5,387 nt of DNA from Clostridia bacterium (GCA_017469605.1 JAFUGB010000230.1:1-5387), one strand, 5' to 3'; counted from the stretch's first letter, positions 1 to 5,164 are shown. Numbers and translations are program-made. The notes: generated by a model from the sequence alone, not told the origin.

Positions 1-1
1 C

Positions 2-499
2 ATGGACGAGGACGACTGCATGGAGGATATCGCCCGCTTCTTCCTGGAGTTCACCGTGGATGAAAGCTGCGGCAAGTGCACCCCCTGCCGTGTGGGTACC
101 CGCCGCATGCTGGAGATCCTGAACCGCATCGTGGAAGGCAAGGGCGAAATGGAGGATATCGACAAGCTGGAAGAGCTTGCCAACGGCATCAAGTCCACCG
201 CCCTGTGCGGCCTGGGCCAGACCGCCCCCAACCCCGTGCTGGCCACCCTTAAATTCTTCCGCAACGAATATGAAGCCCATATCCGCGATCATGTGTGCCC
301 GGCCCATCATTGCAAGGCCCTGCTGCAGTACAAGATCGATCCCGATAAGTGCCGTGGATGCACGGCCTGCGCCCGCGTCTGCCCCGGCAACGCCATCGAG
401 GGCAAGGTGAAGGAAGCGCATGTGATTGATCCCGCCAAGTGCCTCAAGTGCGGCGCTTGCATGGAGAAGTGCCGCTTCGGCGCCATCTCCCGTCAGTAA
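2..499 (+). CDS. hydB: Electron-bifurcating [FeFe]-hydrogenase flavoprotein subunit, NuoF/HndC-like (HydB), C-terminal part
   Basis: The 3' end of a gene whose start lies left of the window; the first ATG at position 2 is an internal Met, since it sits just before the iron-sulfur domain. In 165 visible residues there are three parts. Residues 21-30 read ESCGKCTPCR, giving Cys23, Cys26 and Cys29, and Cys69 lies in LCGLG; together they are the four ligands of the NuoF-type [4Fe-4S] cluster. Cys99 and Cys104 lie in a linker typical of hydrogenase-type NuoF proteins and may help bind a metal. Residues 117-127 and 147-157 are two CxxCxxCxxxC ferredoxin motifs (2x[4Fe-4S]), which respiratory NuoF lacks. 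The missing part should hold the FMN and NAD(P)H sites. In this family the subunit exchanges electrons with NAD(P)H in the cytoplasm and splits them between HydA and ferredoxin. It stops 15 bp before hydA. Whether it prefers NAD or NADP cannot be seen here. Confidence 0.93.
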   Translation: MDEDDCMEDIARFFLEFTVDESCGKCTPCRVGTRRMLEILNRIVEGKGEMEDIDKLEELANGIKSTALCGLGQTAPNPVLATLKFFRNEYEAHIRDHVCPAHHCKALLQYKIDPDKCRGCTACARVCPGNAIEGKVKEAHVIDPAKCLKCGACMEKCRFGAISRQ

Positions 500-514
500 T
501 AGGAGGACAGCTGT

Positions 515-2266
515 ATGGAAAACATGATCAATTTGACAATTGACGGCGTGCAGGTGTCCGTGCCCGCCGGCAGCACCGTGCTGGAAGCTGCCCGCCAGGC
601 CAATATTCACATTCCCACGCTGTGTTACCTCAAGGATGTCAACCAGATCGGCGCCTGCCGCGTCTGCGTTGTGGATGTGGGCGCCCGCGCGCTGCAGGCT
701 GCCTGCGTATACCCCGTGTCCGAAGGCATGGTGGTAAAAACCAATACGCCCGCCGTGCGCCAGGCCCGCAAAACCGTGGTGGAGCTGCTGCTCAGCATCC
801 ACGACCGCAAGTGCCTGTCCTGCTCCCGCAACAACAACTGCGAATTGCAGGATCTGTGCCGCGACCTGGGCATTGAAGAGGATAACCGCTTCGCCGGCGG
901 CGTGAACCATTACGATATTGACGACGCCAGCCCCTGCGTGGTACGCGACAACAACAAGTGCGTGCTGTGCCGCCGCTGCGTGGCCGCCTGCCATAACCAG
1001 CAGAATGTGGGCGTGATTGGCGCTGTGCGCCGCGGCTTCAATACCGCCATCGAAAGCCCCTGGAAGGTCAGCCTGGCCGATACCGGCTGCGTGGGCTGCG
1101 GCCAGTGCATCGTGGCCTGCCCCGTGGGCGCCCTGCGGGAAAAGGACGGCATCAAGGCCGTGGATGCCCTGATCGCCGGCCCCAAGCACGTGGTGGTGCA
1201 AACCGCTCCCGCCGTGCGCGCCGCCCTGGGCGAGGAATTCGGCCTTCCCATGGGCACCTCCGTCACCGGCACAAGGGCCGCCGCCCTGCGCCGTCTGGGC
1301 TTTGACAAGGTGTTCGATACCGATTTCGGCGCCGATCTGACCATCATGGAGGAAGGCACCGAGCTGGTGCAGCGGCTGACCAACGGCGGCGCGCTGCCCA
1401 TGATCACCAGCTGTTCTCCCGGCTGGGTCAAATACTGCGAAACCTATGACGCCGACTTTATCCCCAACCTGTCCAGCTGCAAGAGCCCCCACGAAATGCT
1501 GGGCGCTGTGATCAAGAGCTACTACGCCGAAAAGGCCGGCATTGATCCCAAGGATATCGCCGTGGTCTGCGTCTTGCCCTGCACCGCCAAGAAGTTTGAA
1601 GCCAGCCGTGAAGAGCTGTCCAACAGCGGCCTGCAGGATGTGGATGAGGTGATCACCACCCGCGAGCTGGCCAGGATGATCCGCCAGGCGGGTATCGATT
1701 TTGCCAATCTGCCCGATGAGGACTTTGACAGCCTGCTGGGCGAAAGCACCGGCGCGGGCGTCATCTTCGGCGCCACCGGCGGCGTGATGGAAGCCGCCCT
1801 GCGCTTTGCCTATGAAGCGGTCACCGGCAAGGAACTGAAGGAAGTGGAATTCCATGCCGTGCGCGGCCTGCAGGGCGTGAAGGAAGCCGAAATCGACCTG
1901 GACGGCAAAAAGCTGAACGTGGCTGTTGCCCATGGCACCGCCAACGCCCAGCAGCTGCTGGACAGCATCCGCAGCGGCGAAAAGAAGTATGAGTTCATCG
2001 AGGTCATGTGCTGCCCCGGCGGCTGCGTCACCGGCGGCGGCCAGCCCATCGTGAAGAGCGATGTGCGTATGGGCGTCAACGTGTCCGCCGAACGCGCCAA
2101 GGCGCTGTACGGCGAGGACGCGGGCCAGGACCGCCGCAAGAGCCAGGATAACGAGGAGCTGAAGGTCCTCTATAGCGATTACCTGGGCGAAGCCGGCGGC
2201 CATAAGGCCCATCACCTGCTGCATACCACTTATGTGGCCCGGGACAAGTACGCGAATATCAAATAA
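515..2266 (+). CDS. hydA: [FeFe]-hydrogenase catalytic subunit, HndD/HydA type
   Basis: A 583-aa catalytic subunit that makes or splits H2 at the H-cluster, in the cytoplasm, with the upstream HydB as partner. The order is: plant-type [2Fe-2S] domain (Cys37, 48, 51, 64); NuoG-like His-ligated [4Fe-4S] site (His96, Cys100, 103, 109); two ferredoxin clusters (Cys149/152/155/159 and Cys192/195/198/202); catalytic domain from about 225; and the small-subunit-like tail at about 525-575 (RKSQDNEELKVLY, then HHLLHTTY). The H-cluster loops are TSCSPGW (298-304), LPCTAKKFE (354-362) and EVMCCPGGCVTGGGQP (496-511). The proton path of the Clostridium pasteurianum enzyme is conserved with a one-residue shift: Glu280, Glu283, Arg287, Cys300, Ser320. 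Odd points: Ser301 stands where that enzyme has a cluster-ligand Cys, Leu354 replaces Met, and Cys499 replaces Ala. Length and domain order match HndD (about 585 aa). The ATG at 515 follows AGGAGG (501-506) by 8 nt; no promoter is visible in the 15-bp gap, so it is cotranscribed with hydB. Confidence 0.96.
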   Translation: MENMINLTIDGVQVSVPAGSTVLEAARQANIHIPTLCYLKDVNQIGACRVCVVDVGARALQAACVYPVSEGMVVKTNTPAVRQARKTVVELLLSIHDRKCLSCSRNNNCELQDLCRDLGIEEDNRFAGGVNHYDIDDASPCVVRDNNKCVLCRRCVAACHNQQNVGVIGAVRRGFNTAIESPWKVSLADTGCVGCGQCIVACPVGALREKDGIKAVDALIAGPKHVVVQTAPAVRAALGEEFGLPMGTSVTGTRAAALRRLGFDKVFDTDFGADLTIMEEGTELVQRLTNGGALPMITSCSPGWVKYCETYDADFIPNLSSCKSPHEMLGAVIKSYYAEKAGIDPKDIAVVCVLPCTAKKFEASREELSNSGLQDVDEVITTRELARMIRQAGIDFANLPDEDFDSLLGESTGAGVIFGATGGVMEAALRFAYEAVTGKELKEVEFHAVRGLQGVKEAEIDLDGKKLNVAVAHGTANAQQLLDSIRSGEKKYEFIEVMCCPGGCVTGGGQPIVKSDVRMGVNVSAERAKALYGEDAGQDRRKSQDNEELKVLYSDYLGEAGGHKAHHLLHTTYVARDKYANIK

Positions 2267-2276
2267 ATAAACCGCC

Positions 2277-2314
2277 AAAAAATCAGGGGAACGGAGCAAT
2301 TCGTTCCCCTGATT
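2277..2314 (-). terminator. Rho-independent terminator, reading leftward (end of ldh transcript)
   Basis: A perfect 13-bp inverted repeat (AATCAGGGGAACG at 2281-2293, its complement at 2302-2314) extended inward by a G-U and an A-U pair to a GCAA tetraloop (2296-2299). On the minus strand the stem is followed by a run of T (the A run 2277-2282 on the plus strand), the classic intrinsic terminator layout. It would end ldh transcripts about 175 nt after the ldh stop. On the plus strand there is no T run (GCGTTAAC follows), so despite lying 10 bp after hydA it is a weaker terminator for that operon, though the stable hairpin could still protect the hydA 3' end. Confidence 0.75.
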
Positions 2315-2417
2315 GCGTTAACCCATCGCTATCAGCCCGGAATGGTTGAATGGGCCGCATTCATCATTTCGCAGGACAGAAAAGAAAACAAAGTGCGCCA
2401 ATGAATGCAGCCGGGGC

Positions 2418-2435
2418 GGCGGCGTGTACGCCGCC
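2418..2435. other. Short GC-rich hairpin in the hydA-ldh intergenic region
   Basis: GGCGGCG (2418-2424) and CGCCGCC (2429-2435) form a perfect 7-bp stem around TGTA. No T run follows on either strand, so it is not an intrinsic terminator; it may simply stabilise a 3' untranslated region. The rest of 2267-2487 holds no frame that looks like a gene. Confidence 0.4.
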
Positions 2436-2450
2436 AGGAGAAAGCCTGTG

Positions 2451-2478
2451 GAGCAGCGCGATCCGTCCTGCTTTTTTT
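2451..2478 (+). terminator. Possible Rho-independent terminator for the hydrogenase operon
   Basis: AGCAG (2452-2456) pairs with CTGCT (2468-2472), with a further CG/CG pair inside and a two-base bulge, and the right arm runs directly into seven T (2472-2478). This is the only rightward hairpin with a T tract after hydA. The stem is short, so confidence is moderate. It ends 9 bp before the ldh stop codon and 185-212 bp after the hydA stop, so a transcript ending here would carry a ~210-nt 3' untranslated region antisense to the ldh 3' region. Confidence 0.42.
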
Positions 2479-2487
2479 CGCTCGGCG

Positions 2488-3435
2488 TCATATCTCCGCC
2501 GCAGCGATACCGCGCAGCTTGTCCGCCGACTGGCGGAGCGCCTGGGCCTCGGCGTCGTTCAGCTGAATGGGTACATGGCCCTCAATGCCGTCCTTTCCCA
2601 CGATGGCGGGCATGCTCAGCGCCACGCCGTCCACGCCAAACTGCCCGTGCAGCATGCCGCTCACCGGCAGGATGGATTTTTCATCCCGGATAATGGCCTC
2701 GCAGATGCGGCGCACCGCCATGGCCACCCCGTAGTAGGTGGCCTGTTTTTTCTCGATGATCTCATAAGCGCTGTTTTTGACGCCCGAGGCGATGCGCTGC
2801 ATGGCTTCCCGGTGATTATAATAGCCGCGCATTTCGCAGAAATCATGGATGGGGATGCCCGATACGTTGGCGCTGGACCAGACGGCGATCTCGCTGTCGC
2901 CATGCTCACCGATGATAAAGGCATGCACGCTGCGGCTGTCCACCCGCAAATGCTCGCCCAGCAGGTATTTCAGCCGGGCGGTATCCAGCACCGTGCCCGA
3001 CCCCATCACCCGGCTTTCGGGCAGTCCGGAATATTTCAGCGCCGTCTGCGTCAATATATCCACCGGATTGGCCACCACCAGCAGGATACCTCCGAAATCC
3101 CGGGGCCTGATCTCGGCCATGATGGATTGAAAGATGGCCACGTTCTTTTTTACCAGGTCGATGCGGGTTTCCCCCGGCTTCTGGTTGGCTCCGGCCGTAA
3201 CGATCACCACCGCCGCGTCGGCCATATCGTCATAGCTGCCCGCGTGGATATCCATGGGCCGGGCGAAGGGCAGGCCATGGCTGATATCCAGCGCTTCGCC
3301 CTCAGCCTTCTGCCGGTTGGCATCCAAAAGCACAAGCTCTGAAAACAGCCCGCTCTGCATCAGCGCGAAGGCCGTCGCCGCGCCCACAAACCCGCAGCCG
3401 ATAATGGCCGCCTTGCGAAGATTGACCTGTGTCAT
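2488..3435 (-). CDS. ldh: L-lactate dehydrogenase
   Basis: A cytoplasmic NAD-dependent enzyme reducing pyruvate to L-lactate, 315 aa, the usual family length. Visible features: Rossmann motif GCGFVG (13-18); Asp38 ending the second strand, for NAD; the substrate loop GANQKPGETR (82-91), in which Gln85 marks lactate rather than malate dehydrogenase (which has Arg) and Arg91 is the catalytic loop Arg; Asn123 in ANPVDILT; Asp151 and Arg154 in LDTAR; catalytic His178 in GEHGDSE; Thr233 in ATYYG. The fructose-1,6-bisphosphate site of Bacillus-type enzymes is partly kept: His171 is present, Lys156 replaces Arg, so allosteric control is possible but unproven. The frame stays open to a TTG at 3459, but AAGGGAGGTG sits 7 nt before the ATG at 3435, so that ATG is the start. 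It converges with hydA and diverges from the PLP enzyme gene. Confidence 0.95.
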   Translation of the reverse strand: MTQVNLRKAAIIGCGFVGAATAFALMQSGLFSELVLLDANRQKAEGEALDISHGLPFARPMDIHAGSYDDMADAAVVIVTAGANQKPGETRIDLVKKNVAIFQSIMAEIRPRDFGGILLVVANPVDILTQTALKYSGLPESRVMGSGTVLDTARLKYLLGEHLRVDSRSVHAFIIGEHGDSEIAVWSSANVSGIPIHDFCEMRGYYNHREAMQRIASGVKNSAYEIIEKKQATYYGVAMAVRRICEAIIRDEKSILPVSGMLHGQFGVDGVALSMPAIVGKDGIEGHVPIQLNDAEAQALRQSADKLRGIAAAEI

Positions 3436-3440
3436 ACATA

Positions 3441-3450
3441 CACCTCCCTT
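3441..3450 (-). promoter_or_regulatory. Ribosome binding site that fixes the ldh start
   Basis: On the minus strand AAGGGAGGTG, with its GGAGG core at 3443-3447, lies 7 nt before the ATG at 3433-3435. If translation began at the upstream TTG (3457-3459) this site would be inside the coding sequence, which argues against that longer frame. Confidence 0.85.
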
Positions 3451-3461
3451 GATGCACAATC

Positions 3462-3490
3462 AGTTTACCATATTTCCGGAATTAATTCCG
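3462..3490 (-). promoter_or_regulatory. Possible ldh promoter element with a 14-bp palindromic operator candidate
   Basis: CGGAATTAATTCCG at 3477-3490 is a perfect palindrome 42 bp before the ldh start codon. Just downstream on the minus strand, TGGTAAACT (3470-3462) fits an extended -10 element, which would put the start of transcription about 20 nt before the ribosome binding site and place the palindrome across the -35 region. No good -35 box is seen at 17 nt. TTTCCGGA, which overlaps the palindrome edge, recurs at 3510-3517. The regulator is unknown; the site does not look like the Rex consensus. Confidence 0.3.
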
Positions 3491-3570
3491 CTGTTCAAAC
3501 CACAAAAAGTTTCCGGATGAGCGCCGCCTGCGCCGGCCGCCCCTCCCCCGATAGATTGCCCGCTTTCGGC

Positions 3571-3600
3571 AATAATAAAAGCGCCGTGCCTGTACAGCGC
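3571..3600 (-). terminator. Leftward terminator-like hairpin in the divergent region
   Basis: On the minus strand a 7-bp stem (GCGCTGT with ACGGCGC, one G-U pair, loop ACAGGC; 3600-3581) is followed by TTTTATTATT (3580-3571). There is no leftward gene to its right within the window, so it would either block stray transcription into ldh or, if ldh has a distant promoter, act in its leader. Next to it on the plus strand, ATTGCC (3555-3560) and GGCAAT (3568-3573) form a further small hairpin without a T run. Confidence 0.35.
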
Positions 3601-3609
3601 GGCCGGGGC

Positions 3610-3638
3610 CCGGCCTATTGGAAAAAACTATAGGCCGG
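3610..3638. promoter_or_regulatory. Inverted repeat, candidate LysR-type recognition site
   Basis: CCGGCCTAT (3610-3618) and ATAGGCCGG (3630-3638) form a perfect 9-bp inverted repeat with an 11-bp spacer, so the core reads CTAT-N11-ATAG, the T-N11-A pattern of LysR-type regulator sites. Its centre (3624) is about 66 bp before the predicted transcription start, the usual place for the recognition site of such regulators. The left arm overlaps another 15-bp palindrome (3601-3615). The regulator gene is not in the window. Confidence 0.5.
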
Positions 3639-3649
3639 CATACATTTTA

Positions 3650-3666
3650 CCTATTTGACATATAGG
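3650..3666. promoter_or_regulatory. Second CCTAT/ATAGG inverted repeat around the -35 box, candidate activation site
   Basis: CCTAT (3650-3654) and ATAGG (3662-3666) flank the -35 hexamer with a 7-bp spacer. The same half-sites occur in the upstream repeat at 3614-3618 and 3630-3634. Centre 3658 is about -32, where LysR-type regulators have their second, ligand-sensitive contact. Four copies of one pentamer in alternating orientation over 53 bp suggest a real operator. Confidence 0.45.
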
Positions 3667-3683
3667 CAAACAAGTTTTATAAT
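3655..3683 (+). promoter_or_regulatory. Consensus sigma-70/sigma-A promoter for the PLP enzyme gene
   Basis: TTGACA at 3655-3660 and TATAAT at 3678-3683, separated by exactly 17 bp, match both hexamers of the housekeeping consensus. Transcription should begin near 3690, which gives a leader of about 280 nt before the start codon at 3968. A promoter this strong with operator-like repeats around it implies that expression is held down or tuned by other means. Confidence 0.88.
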
Positions 3684-3714
3684 GCAGTCAATCTGACAGA
3701 CGAGGGTGCAATCC

Positions 3715-3804
3715 ATGTTCAGCCGTTTTGTTTTATTCCAGATGTGCCGGGACAGCCTGCACACACGCGGCGGGCTTTCAATGCCTTGCGTTCGCCTGGA
3801 ATAA
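3715..3804 (+). CDS. Possible 29-aa leader peptide
   Basis: ATG at 3715 opens a 29-codon frame ending in TAA at 3802-3804, 25 nt into the predicted transcript. A GAGGGTG sequence (3702-3708) lies 6 nt before the ATG and could serve as ribosome binding site. The peptide begins MFSRFVLFQMCRD and contains Met10-Cys11 next to each other, then Met23 and Cys25, so three of 29 codons are Met and two are Cys. Its stop codon is the last three bases of the right arm of the 3733-3804 stem, and the attenuator-like hairpin starts 16 nt later, so a moving or stalled ribosome would change folding. It has no recognised homologue and could be a chance frame. Confidence 0.35.
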   Translation: MFSRFVLFQMCRDSLHTRGGLSMPCVRLE

Positions 3805-3820
3805 GGCCGGCTGATATTTC

Positions 3821-3856
3821 AGGGCGGTCCGTGCGGACGGATCGCCCTTCCTTTAT
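3821..3856 (+). terminator. Attenuator-like hairpin in the leader
   Basis: AGGGCG (3821-3826) pairs with CGCCCT (3843-3848) and GTCC (3827-3830) pairs with GGAC (3835-3838) around a GTGC loop, with a GGAT bulge (3839-3842). The following TTCCTTTAT is T-rich but not a pure T run, so termination may be partial. It lies about 130 nt into the transcript and 112 nt before the start codon, which suits an attenuator rather than the end of an operon. Confidence 0.45.
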
Positions 3857-3952
3857 GCAAAGCGGCACGCAGTCATGACGCGCCGGCAATTGAAGCATGT
3901 ATCCAAAAGCGCGTCCATGTCTGGTATTAACCCCCCTCCAATCGGTCTTTTG

Positions 3953-3959
3953 AAAGGAG
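3953..3959 (+). promoter_or_regulatory. Ribosome binding site that fixes the PLP enzyme start
   Basis: AAAGGAG lies 8 nt before the ATG at 3968. The same frame is open back to an ATG at 3875, but that codon has no ribosome binding site and the extra 31 residues show no family similarity. A CCTCC (3935-3939) upstream could pair with GGAG, but only over about four bases. Confidence 0.85.
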
Positions 3960-3967
3960 AAAAACCC

Positions 3968-5164
3968 ATGGCCAAAAAGGAAAACAAATTCAGCGATTAC
4001 GGCATGTATACCCAGGCGGTGCACACCGGCACCGATTACGATGAGGGCACGGGCGCCGTGCGCCGGCCGCTGCACATGGCCAACAGCTATAAGCTGCCCG
4101 ACGACCTGAGCCAGGTGAACTATTCCTCCACCGACCTGCTGATGTACGCCCGCAACGGCAATCCCAACCAGCACTGGCTGGAAGAAAAAATCGCCGCCCT
4201 TCACGGGGCCGACGACGCCATCGTGCTGGCCAGCGGCGTGGGCGCGCTGCACGCGCTGTTCTGGACGCTGCTCAAGTCCGGCGACCGGGTGCTGTACCCC
4301 AACGTCAGCTACATGGCGGTGTACCGGATGTTCCATGAGCTGTTCAACAGAAAATTTGGCGTGGATACCGTGATGGTGGATATGACGGACCTGGAAGCCG
4401 TAAAGGCGGCCATCACGCCGGGCACGCGGCTGGTGCACATTGAAACGCCGGATAACCCCACCGTGGGCGTCACCGATATCGCGGCCATCGCTGAAATTGC
4501 CCATGCCAACGGCGCGCTTTTGTCGGTGGATAACACCTTTGCCTCGCCGCTCAACCAGCGGCCGCTGGATCTGGGAGCCGATTTTGTGGTGGAAGCGCTG
4601 ACCAAATTCGTCAACGGCCACGGCGATGCCCAGGGCGGCGCCATCATTTCCAACGATATAGAAACCATGGAGCGCATTCGCTATGAGGCCCAGGTCAACG
4701 TGGGCGCGGTCATCAGCCCCTTCAACGCCTGGCAGATTTTCCGCGGCTCGGTCACCTTCCCGCTGCGGATGCAGCGCATCAACCAATGCACCCAGGCCGT
4801 AGCCGAATGGCTGGAGCGGCGGACAAACATCACCTTTGTATCCTATCCCGGCCTTCCCAGCCATCCGGGCCATGCGCTGGCCAAGCGGCAGATGAAAAAC
4901 GGTTACGGCGGCGTCATCTCCTTTGGCGTGGCCGCCGACGACAAAACGGTGGAACGCTTCTGCGCCGCCCTCCGGGTGATCACCTTTGCGGTGTCCCTGG
5001 GCCATGATGAAAGCCTGATCTTCCCCCAACCCAGCTATGATGAGCGCATCCTGCTGTATCCCGAGCAGTTCCGCAAGGGCTTCATCCGCTTCAGCGTGGG
5101 CCTGGAGGAGCCCGAGGACATCATTGGCGACCTGGACCAGGCGCTGCGCGCGGTGGGGCTATAA
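3968..5164 (+). CDS. PLP-dependent Cys/Met metabolism enzyme (cystathionine gamma-synthase / gamma-lyase family)
   Basis: A 398-aa fold-type I PLP enzyme of the trans-sulfuration family, cytoplasmic, normally tetrameric; length is typical. Family marks: YARNGNPN (60-67) with Tyr60 and Arg62, which bind the cofactor phosphate of the neighbouring subunit; SGVGALHA (89-96); Tyr115 in SYMAVYR, the Tyr that stacks on PLP; ETPDNPT (159-165); Asp188 in VDNTFASPLNQRPLDLGAD, which pairs with the pyridine nitrogen; Lys213 in EALTKFVNGHGD, the Schiff-base Lys; GAVISPFNAWQIFRG (246-260); SLGHDESLI (343-351); and Arg374 in FIRFSVGLEEPEDI, which holds the substrate carboxylate. The exact substrate is open: SYMAVYR lacks the Cys of methionine gamma-lyases (GCTF) and the GGTYR of typical gamma-synthases, and SLGHDES replaces the usual SLGGVES. 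Gamma-synthase, gamma-lyase, methionine lyase or O-acylhomoserine sulfhydrylase activity are all possible. It is transcribed alone from 3655-3683. Confidence 0.9.
   Translation: MAKKENKFSDYGMYTQAVHTGTDYDEGTGAVRRPLHMANSYKLPDDLSQVNYSSTDLLMYARNGNPNQHWLEEKIAALHGADDAIVLASGVGALHALFWTLLKSGDRVLYPNVSYMAVYRMFHELFNRKFGVDTVMVDMTDLEAVKAAITPGTRLVHIETPDNPTVGVTDIAAIAEIAHANGALLSVDNTFASPLNQRPLDLGADFVVEALTKFVNGHGDAQGGAIISNDIETMERIRYEAQVNVGAVISPFNAWQIFRGSVTFPLRMQRINQCTQAVAEWLERRTNITFVSYPGLPSHPGHALAKRQMKNGYGGVISFGVAADDKTVERFCAALRVITFAVSLGHDESLIFPQPSYDERILLYPEQFRKGFIRFSVGLEEPEDIIGDLDQALRAVGL

Larger units (their letters stand above)
3690..3967 (+). promoter_or_regulatory. Long structured 5' leader of the PLP enzyme mRNA, possible attenuator
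   Basis: About 278 nt of untranslated leader. In order: a possible leader peptide frame (3715-3804); a long-range stem TTATTCCAG (3733-3741) with CTGGAATAA (3796-3804); inside it a hairpin AGCCTGC (3754-3760) with GCGGGCT (3770-3776); a small CTGA/TCAG hairpin (3811-3814 with 3819-3822); and a terminator-like hairpin at 3821-3848. From 3857 to the ribosome binding site there is another weak hairpin (3863-3885). I recognise no known riboswitch: the S-box core and the conserved T-box TGGNACC are both absent. Attenuation control is inference from the layout and from the sulfur-related gene downstream. Confidence 0.5.

Noticed and set aside
910..1431. A 173-codon minus-strand frame inside hydA
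   Set aside because: It overlaps the ferredoxin and H-cluster regions of hydA and has no domain signature.
2350..3342. A 330-codon plus-strand open frame across the ldh region
   Set aside because: It is antisense to a clear L-lactate dehydrogenase with all catalytic residues. Its translation is His-, Ala- and Gly-rich with no family motifs; long antisense frames are expected in GC-rich genes with biased third positions.
3436..3690. Rex operator upstream of ldh
   Set aside because: No TTGTTAA-N4-TTAACAA-like site is visible in the region, although Rex control would make metabolic sense.
3875..3967. N-terminal extension of the PLP enzyme starting at ATG 3875
   Set aside because: No ribosome binding site at 3875, while AAAGGAG is ideally placed for ATG 3968; the extra 31 residues are not typical of the family.
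3690..3967. T-box or S-box riboswitch in the leader
   Set aside because: AGGGCGGTCCGTG at 3821 looks slightly like a T-box but lacks the conserved TGGNACC, and no S-box core is present.
3719..5029. A 436-codon minus-strand open frame across the PLP enzyme gene and leader
   Set aside because: It is antisense to the PLP enzyme, has a His/Gly/Val-repetitive composition and no recognisable domain or ribosome binding site.
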